NCBI GenBank assembly: GCA_002811645.1
Contig: PDIP01000108.1
Span: 34,839-98,838, forward strand
Direction: 5' to 3'
DNA length: 64,000 bases
Origin: Corallochytrium limacisporum
Lineage: Eukaryota; Opisthokonta
Below, piece after piece: positions 1 to 10,969 of the stretch. The notes beneath the pieces were generated by a model that was given only the letters and a program-made list of their open reading frames with translations, ran no database searches and was not told the origin of the DNA. The position numbers and the translations under genes are program-made. Each line of letters opens with the position of its first letter. The stretch's first letter is position 1.

Positions 1-44
<44 letters not shown>

Positions 45-875
45 CTCATTTTTTTCATTCTTTCGTCCCCTCTCGCCGTGTTCCTTTTTTCCGTTTTTTT
101 TTCTTCTTTTTCTTGTTCGATTTCGTTCTTCTGCACCGGGCTTTCGCACTGAATGTACCGGTAACGCCGAAGCAGAGGTGAGGCCCGGGGAAAGGGAGGG
201 GGCGGCACAGGCACCGCGGAAAAAGAGAGGGGGGGGAGGTGGGGATCGGACCTCTCACCTGCGGTGTGGATAAGCAGTCCAAACGAAGTGAAGGGCAACA
301 GTGCCGTCTGGGAGTGCAGGAAAAAAAACTTTTCGACTGGTTGACTTGTTTGTGTCGTTTACACGACTTTGTTTTGGGAGGACGAGTTATAAACATGTGC
401 CAGTTTCGAACGCCTACTAACGAATAATTATGTAAGAAACGAATGGGAAGTAGTGAACCAAACACAACGCAATTAAAGTGCCAACAAAAGGTGTTTCTGA
501 ATCCTGTTATCAGCAAGTTGCGCAGCATTTTGACGTTTGGCAAGCTATTCTATACATCAACACGGATAGATACGCCAACCTCTCGAATTGCGACGACGCC
601 GAGGACGGTGTAGTATTTAATTGCACGTTATCCCAAATTTGTGTGTTTTGACCTGACGAAGTGTGTTCGGAAATCATACTTTGTCCCATTCTAGCAAACC
701 CTGTTTTCGGGCAAAGTATAGGCTACGGGAAGTGATACAGTGTGCCGATTTTACGGAAAGAACAGAAACACGGGCACGGGTGTCGTGAAACAAGAATCTT
801 TCAGCGGCCATTGTAGCAAACGGTACCTTAGCGTTACACAGGCAGTAAGGCAGACAAATCAAACACAGAACAACA
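1..875. other. Upstream intergenic region of CK1
   Basis: It opens with a perfect (CT)n microsatellite at 1-40, followed by T-rich and G-rich low-complexity DNA to about 240. The rest is ordinary mixed sequence and should hold the CK1 promoter and 5' UTR. Open frames here lack any recognisable protein pattern. No gene seen. Confidence 0.6.
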
Positions 876-1943
876 ATGGCTAGTCAGCAGCCCCCCCAGG
901 GAAACCAAGTGGTTTTCGATCCGACACAGGCCAGTCGCCAGGAGATGACTGTCGGTGGCAAGTACAAGATCATTCGTCGTATCGGAGGAGGTTCCTTTGG
1001 TGAAATTTACCAGGGACAGAACCTGCAGACCGGTGTCGATGTTGCCATCAAACTAGAAAGTTGCAAGGCACGGCATCCCCAGTTGCTCTACGAATCTAAG
1101 CTTTACAAAATTCTACAGGGTGGTGTCGGGTTCCCCACTCTGCACTGGTTTGGTCAGGAAGGTGACTACAATGTGATGGTGATCGACCTGTTGGGACCTT
1201 CTCTGGAGGACCTATTGAACTTCTGCAACCGTAAATTTAGTGCAAAGACTGTTCTCATGCTAGCAGACCAGCTCATTTCCCGCGTCGAGTATGTTCACTC
1301 AAAGCATTTTATTCACCGTGATATTAAGCCAGACAATTTTTTGATGGGAGTGGGACGCAAGTGTAACATTGTCTACATGATTGATTTCGGTTTGGCCAAG
1401 AAATACCGTGACCCCCGCACGCGTCAGCACATTTTGTACCGTGAAGACAAGGCCTTGACCGGTACTGCCCGCTACGCTTCCATCAACGCACACATTGGTA
1501 TTGAACAGAGTCGTCGTGATGACATGGAAAGCATTGGATACATGCTCATGTATTTCAATCGTGGCCAGCTGCCCTGGCAAGGACTCAAGGCCGTAACCAA
1601 GAAGCAAAAGTATGAACGCATCTCTGAGAAGAAGCTGAGTACGCCGATTGAAACTCTTTGCAAGAACTACCCTGCTGAATTTGCATCTTATCTGCACTAC
1701 TGTCGCTCTCTGCGGTTCGATGAACAACCAGATTACGCATTCCTGCGAAAGATTTTCCGTGAAGTGTTCCAACGGGCCAACTTCCAGTTCGACTACGTCT
1801 ACGATTGGACCATCCTCAAGCAGGAAAAGCAGCACATGATGCAGATGCAAATGCAGTCGCGCCAACAGGGAGATGCAAATGCACAAAAACAACAACAGCA
1901 GCAACAGAGTGGCGGCAAAGGAGGTGTTATGGCGGTGGATTAA
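876..1943 (+). CDS. CSNK1A1: Casein kinase 1, alpha type
   Basis: Serine/threonine protein kinase of the CK1 family, which acts in Wnt/Hedgehog-type signalling, clock and trafficking pathways. The 355-residue protein shows a glycine loop at about 36-43, the ATP-binding lysine K59 (AIKLES), the catalytic HRDIKPDN at 147-154 and DFG at 170-172. The CK1 hallmark segment starting [15 protein letters not shown] at 197 replaces the usual APE motif. The kinase core is followed by a short tail with M/Q-rich repeats and a glutamine run. The first ATG lies in an ACAATGG context, and length matches animal CK1-alpha (about 337-365). The tail has no palmitoylation-type C-terminal cysteines, unlike CK1-gamma/Yck. 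It converges on the aspartate aminotransferase gene 450 bases downstream. The family is certain and the alpha subtype is likely. Confidence 0.97.
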   Translation: MASQQPPQGNQVVFDPTQASRQEMTVGGKYKIIRRIGGGSFGEIYQGQNLQTGVDVAIKLESCKARHPQLLYESKLYKILQGGVGFPTLHWFGQEGDYNVMVIDLLGPSLEDLLNFCNRKFSAKTVLMLADQLISRVEYVHSKHFIHRDIKPDNFLMGVGRKCNIVYMIDFGLAKKYRDPRTRQHILYREDKALTGTARYASINAHIGIEQSRRDDMESIGYMLMYFNRGQLPWQGLKAVTKKQKYERISEKKLSTPIETLCKNYPAEFASYLHYCRSLRFDEQPDYAFLRKIFREVFQRANFQFDYVYDWTILKQEKQHMMQMQMQSRQQGDANAQKQQQQQQSGGKGGVMAVD

Positions 1944-2395
1944 AGCAAGGCACGAATGGGAACATGGGTCACTTGTACAATAAGCAAAACCCAACACAAG
2001 GAACTCTGTTTACTTGTTTGTATGCCCGTCAAGCAACTCACAACACATCATAGCACCCACAGTGAGAGAACTAACCGCCGTCCTTCACAGCACATCAAGC
2101 TACAACTCGAGTCCCAAGGGTTTTCGATGAGCAGTTGTTACAAATCACCAGTTCCACCAAAAGAACCGACATGACACATCCATAGCAAATCCACACAACT
2201 TATGTCTATCCTTCGCACGTGCTCGGCAGAGGATAGGGCTAGTGATCCTGACGAGTGTTGCCGTGAAGCACATCCGATTCAATTCAATACATATCTCCCT
2301 TTTCCTTTATCCGGCTTTAGTCCAGTAACGTAAAACAAAACTTATAGCGAAATATGCTAGAACTACATACGTTTTAGATGAATCTGTTATGTCGT
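1944..2395. other. Convergent 3' intergenic region CK1/AAT
   Basis: This 452-base region separates the two stop codons and should contain both 3' UTRs. Sequence is unremarkable and mildly AT-rich towards 2290-2395. No further gene seen. Confidence 0.6.
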
Positions 2396-3619
2396 TTAGA
2401 GCTTGTGGCTCTTGCGGCGCACTACATTGTCAATGGCCTTGGCAACATACTCCACATTCGAATCATTCAGTCCACACATGTTGATGCGTCCATTCTGGAG
2501 CAGGTAGACGTGGAATTCGTTAATGAGAATCTGGCACTGCGTGTGGTCCAACCCGGTGAACGTGAACATGCCGATTTGCGAGGTGATGTGATCCCAAGTG
2601 CCCGGAGTTCCATGTGCTTTTAGATGGTCATAGAGAGTAGCACGCATACGCAAAACGCGTCCAGCCATCGTGTGAACATCCCGCTTCCACATGGCGTACA
2701 GTTCGGGGTCCTTGAGCACAGTCTTGACGATACGAGATCCATAGGCAGGCGGGTTGGAGTACATTGGCCGGATGGTGGCCTTCAGCTGGCTCAGGACACG
2801 GCTAGCAGCGTCCTTGGTGCCACAGACCACCGACAAAGTGCCACAGCGCTCGTTGTAGAGGCCCATGTTCTTCGCAAAGGACTGAGCCATGAGGAAATCA
2901 GACACGGAAGGAGCGAAAATCTCACGCACGAACGCCACGTCTTTGTCGAGATCACCCGAAGCGAATCCCTGGTATGCCATGTCAAAGAAGGGAAGGAAGT
3001 TGCGCTCGTTGCAGAGCTCGGCAATTTCACGCCACTGTGCCCGAGACGGATCCACACCGGTTGGGTTGTGTGCGCAGGCGTGCAGGAGCACAATTGATCC
3101 CTCCGGCGCCTTCCTCAAGTCCTGAATCATTCCCGCGAAGTCCAAACCACAGGTTTTGGGATTAAAGTAGCGGTACTTCGCTGTCTGCACTTCAGCCTTT
3201 TCAAAAATCTTCCAGTGGTTGGCCCAAGTCGGGTTGGAAATGTACACGACCCTACCCGGCAGGAAAGTCTTCAGGAAGTGTGCGGCAACGCGGATAGATC
3301 CCGTACCACTCAGAGTCTGCACGGCGGCTACGCGTTCTTGCGCAAGCAATTCGCTCTTCTCTCCCATCCAGACGCGGATCGCAGCCTGTACGAACTCCTC
3401 ATCACCACCGATGGGCAGATATTCGTGGTTATATTGTTGGTCCAGCACACGCCGTTCTGCTTCCCGCACAGTGGGCAGCACCCAGGGCTTACCTTCGTCG
3501 TCACGGTAAGCACCCACCGTCAGGTTGACCTTCTGCTCGAATTTATCTTCTTTGAACCGCCGAGCGAGGTCAAAGATGGCATCCGGAGGAGCCAGATCAA
3601 CGTCAGCAAATACGCTCAT
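2396..3619 (-). CDS. GOT1: Aspartate aminotransferase, cytosolic type
   Basis: PLP enzyme interconverting aspartate plus 2-oxoglutarate with oxaloacetate plus glutamate, part of the malate-aspartate shuttle. The 407-residue protein begins at the ATG at 3619, four codons inside a longer frame that opens only with GTG. Visible class I aminotransferase features are NLTVGAYRDDEGKPW at 32-46, the HACAHNPTG cofactor loop at 180-188 and the PLP lysine K250 in QSFAKNMGLYNER. There is no N-terminal presequence, so it is the cytosolic rather than the mitochondrial form. The extreme C-terminus is SHKL, which resembles a peroxisomal PTS1 signal, although the last three residues, HKL, are not canonical. 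Family assignment is firm and the compartment is inferred. Confidence 0.96.
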   Translation of the reverse strand: MSVFADVDLAPPDAIFDLARRFKEDKFEQKVNLTVGAYRDDEGKPWVLPTVREAERRVLDQQYNHEYLPIGGDEEFVQAAIRVWMGEKSELLAQERVAAVQTLSGTGSIRVAAHFLKTFLPGRVVYISNPTWANHWKIFEKAEVQTAKYRYFNPKTCGLDFAGMIQDLRKAPEGSIVLLHACAHNPTGVDPSRAQWREIAELCNERNFLPFFDMAYQGFASGDLDKDVAFVREIFAPSVSDFLMAQSFAKNMGLYNERCGTLSVVCGTKDAASRVLSQLKATIRPMYSNPPAYGSRIVKTVLKDPELYAMWKRDVHTMAGRVLRMRATLYDHLKAHGTPGTWDHITSQIGMFTFTGLDHTQCQILINEFHVYLLQNGRINMCGLNDSNVEYVAKAIDNVVRRKSHKL

Positions 3620-4373
3620 GGTGCTACTCACAGGTGACAGAGCGTTATCTGAACTTGTCCGTTCTTTATCGATCTGTTGGGATTTAAGCTAGAATGGCAT
3701 GGGTACATTTTCTCGTAAGTACCTTGAACTATATTTCAGACTTCCTTGTCGGTAGTGTCTCTCGTGGCACATGTGCCTTTGAAGAAAATAGTCGACGCGG
3801 TCTTTTTTCTTACTTATCATCTTAGGCTCATCGAAAGTCTCCGTGCATCCTGGCCTCGAAACCCGGCGCAGATACCGACCACTTTTGCACCCAAAGCTAT
3901 GTAAAACTCCCCTCCCCGCCCGCCCTTGTGACGGCTAACCCCCCCCCTCTCCTCCTTCCTCGCTCTCGCACTGTCACACCCACGCAAACATACACAAGGG
4001 AAAATAAATCCTGTCTCCCGTATCCCGACTTCTCCTCAGTAAAAACTATTTCTGACGATGGAGAAGTATGGCAACACGAAAATAGCGACTCTTTTGTCCA
4101 GGGGGCCTACCAACACCCAACGGATAGCGAAAAAAGACACGCCCAAAAAAACCCTACCCTCTTTTTTGTTTTATTTTCTCCTTGCATTTTCGTAATTACG
4201 GTTGCTTGTTTTAGCTGGGACCAATGACTGACACTGCTTTTGGGGACGGCGGCGCTAACTGCGAGAGATTTTTGGAAAGAGAAGTGTTTCTCGCCAACGG
4301 GCAGCCCGGCCCGGACCACAAGCAAACACACACGCATTAGTCACACACACGCATTAGTCACACACACGCATTA

Positions 4374-4412
<39 letters not shown>

Positions 4413-7355
4413 CGGTCCCGCGCGACGATATTGCAACCGCATGCGACAAAGCTTGCGATTTCGCTTGAGCAGTAATAAACCCGTTGCGGTGTCAGATATA
4501 TATGCCGATCCAACATTTGTTCCACCATCCGGTGATACATTCTCCGGGAAACTTGAAAATCACTGCACCGCTCTCCTCGCTCAACCATCACACCCTGGGG
4601 AACGGGTTGTTCAAGAGGTGCCACCGTTGAAAGTCCAGGAATGATTTGAATATACAGTCCTGCTGGATAATGCTGGTGCTGCGCTGGCTTCGGTTAAGCT
4701 TAGTTCCCCTTAACTCCCCCGATACATATACTTTTCAGCAGATCCCAGCAATTGTCCACCCATCACACACGCCCATTCGTACGAAATCACCAAGCCATTC
4801 GGAGCTGTACACTCCACTTTCGTTCCCATTTGGTACACAGTCTCTCACATGGGTTGCTGTGGATCGCTTTGTTTGTAATGAGCATACGGTTTGCAGATGA
4901 TAGACACCCACAGATGTTCAATCAATCCGCCTTTATAGCACCGCATGCCGACATTCGCAGCATGTATAGAAGGAGAATGGGATGCGGGTCCTAGGGAACT
5001 GTCGGTCGATGCCATGTGCATGTCCGCATCTGCCGCAATGAAGATGAAATTCTTTGCTGACATTAACTGCTCGATCAAAGCAGATCGAACTCGGTTACAA
5101 GCAGACCCGCAGGTGGAATAAGAACTCGGTTTGACTGGTCGGCCAGTTCGCAGCGAAACATATCCATATTGAATACATGTCCTGACATTCCAAATTTTCC
5201 AAATTTCGCAAATGTTAGTTGTAAGTCGAAAGGGCGGTGTGAGAGTTTTGTTGTCGTAGTAGCACGTCAACATTGCAGCAACGAAGGTGACACTCTCACA
5301 CTTGGGTATTTCCTTTGTCAACGTTAATGACATATATTCAATATTGGAATCGTATTCCCTGGGATCCTAGGGACCTCATTCTCCTGCCCAAAAGCGAACA
5401 ACCATTCCATCTGGCGCACGGGGTCCCGAGTCATAGCGACACCAATCCAGAGACACAGAGACGGAGGGAGAGACAAGTAAGGAGAGAGGTGCGAGCGAAA
5501 TGGAAAATGGGCAGCAAGGGATAATTTGCAATGCAAGACCAATAAGAAATCGAAGCTTGGTCGCCGCTCCCGTTCTCGACATGGCGGGCGCCGCACCCCT
5601 TTGCTCTCCTTGTTGCCTCCTGTCCATCCCCACAGTCTGGCACCCCGGCGTTTATTTTTAGCAAGCCGGTCCCGGGTCCGCGCGGTCTCCATAGTGAATG
5701 TATTGATGGCTTTGGGAACGACTCAGCTTCGGACATTCGGAGTCTATTAAATCGAGCGCGACTGCCCTCCCCAGGAGAGAGGAGATTACAGGCAAGAAAC
5801 ATGAAATTGAATTTGCCTCGCGACCTCTGTACATTGTTATAGTGAATGTATCATCGCAATGCCTCTCAATGTGGGAAAATTGGGACACAGTATTTTCTTT
5901 TTTTTTTACGCGTAAATTCATTTCATCGGTCCGGAGCCAGCACGGTAGTCTAAGCTCCCACCCCGAAGCCCCTGGCACAGATTCCCCCGAGCCCAAGGGC
6001 GAAGGGAAATTCGTCGAGGGTTAGGACCCCCTAGGGGGAGTAACAACGCAGATGCCAACTCGAGACGGAAAAAATAGACTCCTCATCCGCCCTGGGGTGT
6101 GTTCGGCAGTTAAACCGTACCCCTATTATTATCATTTTTTGAATTAGAAGGTGAGGAAGGCAAAACGGCAGGGGCTCGTGTGCCGGGAAAATGTGGCCCG
6201 GCGAAAGGGGACGGGGAGAGCTGGTTGGTAATGCCAGAGCGATTGGGCACGCAGCGACGAAGCCAACAAAACTACAGGCGGGTGTGTGTGCCTAAACCCC
6301 TTAGGTTGATGAGCTCTACCACCAAACCCCAACCCAACTTACTCGCTCTCTTCCCTCCGCCCGAGAGGGAGCACAAATGCCGCGGCGTTTTGGCCACTTT
6401 ATCGCGCATCCGTCTGTTATTTCTGGTTTAGGTCCCCTGTTACCTCCTCCATACACTGGGTTCAGCAGGAAGGTCCCGTTCGCACCGCTTTCGGGCTGAG
6501 AGGGAAACTAAGAAGGCATGCCATTGTCCGCCCCAAGCGCCAATGCCGTCGGCTTTTTTGGAGCACTGGGCTCGATGGCGGGACTGATCCACAAGAACTT
6601 CTGTTTTGGGGGCCGCTTCAGTTTGTGGTGACGTACGCCTGGTGCACGAGAGACCAGGGGAACCTGTGAAATGGATCGGGCTATCCGCAGCTCCCTGGGG
6701 GGGGGGGTTCCAGTGTGCATTCTCAGCGGGTTTATTTTTGGTAGGGTGTGTTGGCGTGCGTAGTGGGTGGGTGCACCCTAATACGCCCGTTCTTCGTTAG
6801 CTTCTCGGTGCCCGAATTTTCCTGTCTACGTGGTAGTACGCCTCAGCCTGATCTTCTTACAGCCATAGCTGGCGGCCATGGCACCATCATCTCTGCCATC
6901 TGCTTCTTCCCTGCGCTGTGTATTCCCATCTCACTCACATAAAGTGATGTGTACTCTCCAGTGGTGGTATACTCCTGTTGGTGGTCTAATCGACGACCCA
7001 TCTGACGTGGACTCGATGTAAACTTCCTAATGTTCTTAGACTGAATTTGCAGGTAGGGACGGGACAGTGTTGTAACCAAGAAGGACTAGGGAACATTCAG
7101 CAGAATATGCCGCGGTGGTTTCCTCTTTGGGACGCCCTTTCTCAGTTGTACAGTGTCCGCTGAGCAGTCATCTTCTGAATCCCTCAGAACAATTTCCAGG
7201 ATATGGCCATGAGCCCTTGCATTGTAGCAACGAAGTAATGGTATTTAATCACGAAAACGCTGACCAAGTTAACAAAATACGTTCCATTCGAACACATAGC
7301 ATTCCAAGCAACGATCGATAGTGCATCCGAGGTGTACAAGAGAACGGTGACCAAA
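3620..7355. other. 3.7 kb intergenic region without a recognised gene
   Basis: It contains a minisatellite and CA repeat at 4327-4411, short G/C runs (for example ten Gs near 6700) and otherwise mixed sequence. The longest ATG-initiated frame (4845-5333, minus strand, 162 residues) has no recognisable motif and is about as long as chance predicts. The last few hundred bases should carry the promoter of the monooxygenase gene. Confidence 0.5.
4327..4411. repeat. Minisatellite grading into (CA)n
   Basis: Three imperfect copies of a 15-16 base unit, CACACACGCATTAGT, run directly into an uninterrupted CA dinucleotide array at about 4376-4411. The unit itself looks like a diverged CA array with an ATTAGT insertion, so the two parts probably arose together by slippage. 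Confidence 0.9.
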
Positions 7356-8900
7356 ATGTCATTGTTTTCTACGTTTTTCGTCAGTCCGACTGTTCGGGCT
7401 TTACGGCACGCAGGCGATGCGGTCCGGGAGCAAATGCGCATGGAGGGCGATGTCGACGGTCTGGCCGTGATTATTGGATCCGGTTTCGGTGGTCTGTGCG
7501 CTGCAATTAAGTTTGAACAGCTCGGCGTTCCTTACGTTGTGCTGGAGAAAGAAGATGACTTGGGAGGTACGTGGTACAAGAACACGTATCCTGGTTGCCA
7601 GTGTGATATCCCTACCATGCTCTACTCTTACTCATTCGAACTAAATCCCGATTGGTCCGACAACTATGCCTACCAACCCCAGATCCTAGAGTACCTTCGC
7701 CACTGTGCAGACAAGTATAACATTCGCTCACACATTAAGTTCCACAAAGAAGTTACTGAGTGCAACTACGATCAGGAAAATTGCTTATGGAGCGTCAATT
7801 GCAAAGATGGCAGCGAATACCGCGGCAAGTACTTGATCCGCGCAATGGGTGGGCTCGATGTGCCTTTCTTCCCTGACATTGCGGGTAAAGAATCCTTCCC
7901 CGGTGCATCTTTCCACAGTGCCCATTGGGACCACAGTATCGACCTCAAAGGTAAGCGAGTCGCTGTTATCGGCAACGGTGCGTCTGCAGTGCAATTTGTA
8001 CCCCGTATCGCAAATGAGGTTGATCAGCTCTACGTCTACCAACGCACAAATCACTGGATAATGCCCCGTCCTGATGCCAAGATCCCGAAATTCCTGAACT
8101 TTGCCTGCCGCTGGATTCCCGGTCTGAACTTTACCCTTCGAACGCTTGTATACTGGTTGCAAGAGACGTTGTTCACGATTGTATTTACGCGTGATAGATT
8201 TACTGCAAAGGGCTATGCGAACCTCCTCCGATGGTTCATGCGCAAACAGCTTAAGCACGACCAGGACATGATCAAGAACCTGCAGCCCGTCTTTAGTCCA
8301 GGGTGCAAGCGTTTGCTGTTGACCAATGAGTACTATCCTACACTCATGCGGGACAATGTGGAACTGCTTGTAGACCGCATCGTAGCTATTGAGGGTAACA
8401 CACTGATCTCTGAGAAAGGCACCCGACGTGAGGCCGATGTGATGATCTATGCCACTGGATTCAAGCCGTTCAACGTCGGTTCGATGATCACAAATGGCCT
8501 GAATGGCAAGGAACTTGGCCGTGATGTGATGAAGGACCATCCCCGTAGTTTCCTGGGCGTCTCATTCCATGATTTCCCGAATTGTTTCACTCTGCTTGGA
8601 CCCAACACTGCGCTGGGACACAACTCTGTGGTGATAATGATCGAAGCACAGATGGAACATATCCTGGAAGTCATTGCAAATGCCGAACGTGCCAAAGTGA
8701 AGGAAGTGAACGTCAAGCGCGAAACTGTAGACCGATGGATGAAGACCATCGAAATCGAATTCCCGGGCAAAGTCTGGGCCACATGTGGCAGTTGGTACCT
8801 TGATGAGAAGGGTCACAACTACACCCTCTACCCTAAGCACACCTTCGAGTATATGTATGACTGTCAGGATACCAGCATAACCAACTTTGAGTGCAGATAG
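7356..8900 (+). CDS. Flavin-dependent monooxygenase, Baeyer-Villiger type
   Basis: FAD- and NADPH-dependent monooxygenase of the FMO/BVMO superfamily, inserting oxygen into ketones or other small organic substrates. The true start is taken as the ATG at 7356 (514 residues); the open frame extends eight codons upstream only through a GTG. The FAD-binding Rossmann glycines GSGFGG lie at 41-46. The BVMO fingerprint FxGxxxHxxxW is present at 181-191 (F181, G183, H187, W191), followed by D192. The NADPH site GNGASA starts at 206. The ATG motif preceding the C-terminal domain reads YATGFKPF. Hydrophobic residues near 130-140 codons before the middle suggest possible membrane association but no clear TM segment. 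Substrate cannot be told from sequence. BVMOs are common in bacteria and fungi and scattered elsewhere, so lateral origin is possible, though base composition matches neighbouring genes. Confidence 0.88.
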   Translation: MSLFSTFFVSPTVRALRHAGDAVREQMRMEGDVDGLAVIIGSGFGGLCAAIKFEQLGVPYVVLEKEDDLGGTWYKNTYPGCQCDIPTMLYSYSFELNPDWSDNYAYQPQILEYLRHCADKYNIRSHIKFHKEVTECNYDQENCLWSVNCKDGSEYRGKYLIRAMGGLDVPFFPDIAGKESFPGASFHSAHWDHSIDLKGKRVAVIGNGASAVQFVPRIANEVDQLYVYQRTNHWIMPRPDAKIPKFLNFACRWIPGLNFTLRTLVYWLQETLFTIVFTRDRFTAKGYANLLRWFMRKQLKHDQDMIKNLQPVFSPGCKRLLLTNEYYPTLMRDNVELLVDRIVAIEGNTLISEKGTRREADVMIYATGFKPFNVGSMITNGLNGKELGRDVMKDHPRSFLGVSFHDFPNCFTLLGPNTALGHNSVVIMIEAQMEHILEVIANAERAKVKEVNVKRETVDRWMKTIEIEFPGKVWATCGSWYLDEKGHNYTLYPKHTFEYMYDCQDTSITNFECR

Positions 8901-9525
8901 TTTTGATCTGACCGTGCTTTCAATTGTTACGGAAGCATCGTCAGAGGCGGTCTGTTCACCATCTTTCAAAATGAGATCCCTCTTGCTCTGACGGAGCCCA
9001 ACATCCTTAACATGTCTATATCATTACATTTCAAGCTTCTGGCCTTTCTTCCGTTCACTAAGTCAACATTCTAGACAGTTTCCAAGTGGGACTGCCATCT
9101 GGGGAGCCAGTAAGACGGTCTTTCAAACACGAGTCCCACACTTCTCAGTGTGACCCACCTTCACACTGCCTCCTCCCTCCCCACCCCTGGGGGCGCCGGT
9201 CACGGGGGGCTAGTTGGGGGTGGAGGGGAGGAAGGTTTTGGGACCTGGTGGTGATCGTGGCCCTCTGGGGAGGCCTTGGCCTGCCCTCCCCCTCCCAGCC
9301 CTCTGACCCGCGTGGCTAAAGACGGGACTTGTTCGAGTGGGACTGTACAATATGAGAAAAGGCGAATTTACAACTGTAGTTCTGCGCAAATCAAGGGCAT
9401 TCGCGGAAATTGTATTCGTATTTCATGATCACCAGCAAACCTACATGATAATGAAAGTATCACATTGACCAATCACTTTGAACGGGTTTCCTTTCCACGG
9501 AACAGAATCTTCGCGTAGCATAGCC
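8901..9525. other. Intergenic region FMO/AC19
   Basis: A G-rich patch at about 9180-9310 contains several GGGG tracts in a GC-rich block. The remainder is mixed and carries the AC19 upstream region. No gene or RNA recognised. Confidence 0.5.
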
Positions 9526-9852
9526 ATGGATACAGCGGGCGAGAAGAAGGTTGAGGTGCTGTTGTCGCCGAACGACCCTCCGGAGACATGCGCCACATTT
9601 GTGATCTGGCACGAGGATCACACTCTGGGCAATGTGTTGCGTCACGTTATACTGAAAAATCCCAACGTTGAGTTTTGCGGTTACACTATGCCTCATCCAA
9701 GCGAGCCGAAACTGCATCTCCGCATCCAGACGAAACCTGACACCCAGACACCGACTGAGGCTCTGAACACGGGACTCGAGAACCTCATGCAGCTCACAGA
9801 CCATGTGTCTCAGACCTTTGATGACGCATGGAAAGAGTTCAATGACGTATGA
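9526..9852 (+). CDS. POLR1D: RNA polymerase I and III subunit AC19 (RPAC2)
   Basis: Small shared subunit of RNA polymerases I and III; it pairs with AC40 as the eukaryotic counterpart of one bacterial alpha subunit in the assembly platform. The 108-residue protein starts at ATG 9526; upstream codons in frame open only with TTG. It shows the RPB11/AC19 alpha-motif: FVIWHEDHTLGNVLRHVI, then NPNVEFCGYTMPHPSEPKL and the helical C-terminus. Length is slightly shorter than human POLR1D (133) and yeast Rpc19 (142), mainly at the N-terminus. It converges on ARL5, with only 175 bases between the two stop codons. Confidence 0.95.
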   Translation: MDTAGEKKVEVLLSPNDPPETCATFVIWHEDHTLGNVLRHVILKNPNVEFCGYTMPHPSEPKLHLRIQTKPDTQTPTEALNTGLENLMQLTDHVSQTFDDAWKEFNDV

Positions 9853-10027
9853 AGTCGATATTAGTCAAATGTAAAGAACACATCGCGTCCCTCAAAAGAG
9901 GGACGTAATCTTAAAGAAACATCAATTGGGCAAAATGAATACCAAATATGACAGAATAGTATACGTCTACTATATCCTAGTTAATAGTTCCAAGGTTTAT
10001 CATAAAACGTCAGACATGTCCCCGCGG

Positions 10028-10582
10028 TCACGATCCTTGTTTCTTCTGATCCAACTGATTCGCAACCCAGTCGAGACCCTCCGTCAACCCTTCGCCAGTG
10101 AGTGCACAGCAGCCTTGAATGTGCCACGGATGGTCTGTGATTGTAGTCAGGTTCAGCATCTGTGCAATGTCCGCGCTTTTCATTGCTCCTTTTAGATCCT
10201 GTTTATTCGCAAAGACCAGTAGTCCTGCCCGCTTGAGGTCGTCGTGGGCCAGCATATGGTACAACTCACTCTTTGCGATATGGATCCGTTCCCGGTCGTT
10301 CGAGTCGATGACCACAATCACGAAGCGTGTCCCTGTAAAGTATGTGTTCCAAGAGGCACGCAGGGTCTCCTGCCCTCCAATGTCCCACATGACAAAGTTA
10401 ATATTTTTATACTTTACCTCTTCGACGTTGCTGCCGATAGTGGGGGTGGTCATGACCACTTCGTGCATACAAATTTGGTAGAGAATGGTGGTCTTGCCCG
10501 CGTTATCTAGTCCGATAATAATGATCTTATGCTCTTCATGACTAAACAGTCGGTTCCATATTCTACTCATGAGAATACCCAT
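10028..10582 (-). CDS. ARL5: ARF-like small GTPase ARL5
   Basis: Golgi-associated ARF-family GTPase which recruits tethering factors such as GARP for endosome-to-TGN traffic. The 184-residue protein starts MGILMSRIW, with Gly2 available for N-myristoylation. P-loop GLDNAGKT is at 24-31, switch [11 protein letters not shown] near 46-55, switch II WDIGGQ at 66-71, NKQD at 126-129 and CALTGEGL near the C-terminus. GSNVEE (rather than GFNVE of ARF1) together with [14 protein letters not shown] is characteristic of ARL5. Length equals that of animal ARL5A/B (179). Codon use and context match neighbours. Confidence 0.96.
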   Translation of the reverse strand: MGILMSRIWNRLFSHEEHKIIIIGLDNAGKTTILYQICMHEVVMTTPTIGSNVEEVKYKNINFVMWDIGGQETLRASWNTYFTGTRFVIVVIDSNDRERIHIAKSELYHMLAHDDLKRAGLLVFANKQDLKGAMKSADIAQMLNLTTITDHPWHIQGCCALTGEGLTEGLDWVANQLDQKKQGS

Positions 10583-10969
10583 GGTTGCTCTTTATGAATT
10601 ATTCAACACAGTCTATCCCACAAAAAATTACCTTACCGCTGGAGTCAGGTTTAGCATGCCCATATTTCTAGCGACCTTTCTCTTCCGGGTCTGCTCCAGA
10701 AGACTTCGTCGTAACTTTCCTTGAAGTGATCTACACCGCTCGACGACAATGTTCTCGCTGTCACGCACATGTTACTGCTACTCTCTCAAGTACCCAGTTT
10801 TGATGACATTGGTGGCTTTTGTGCCGCCCGGTTTCCCTCAGCAGGGGTAAAAACATTCGCTGAGGAACCAAGCCCCGGGCGAGGAGGGGGGGAGGGGAAG
10901 GCGGGGAAGTTTGAACTCAGGGGCGAACCACAGCTGGTGTGTGTATATTACTCGTCGATTACTTCTGTG
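10583..10969. other. Intergenic region between ARL5 and RIO1
   Basis: This 387-base stretch contains a G-rich tract at about 10873-10900 and ARL5 upstream sequence. No gene seen. Confidence 0.5.

Noticed and set aside
1299-1997. 232-codon ORF antisense to CK1
   Set aside because: Leucine/histidine-rich shadow of the kinase and its glutamine run.
4327-4411. Regularly spaced repeat considered as CRISPR-like
   Set aside because: Units are contiguous with no spacers and the context is eukaryotic; it is a slipped CA repeat.
4845-5333. ATG-initiated minus-strand ORF of 162 codons
   Set aside because: About one ORF of this length is expected by chance in the intergenic DNA here. The translation is Cys-rich but motif-free and shows no codon bias.
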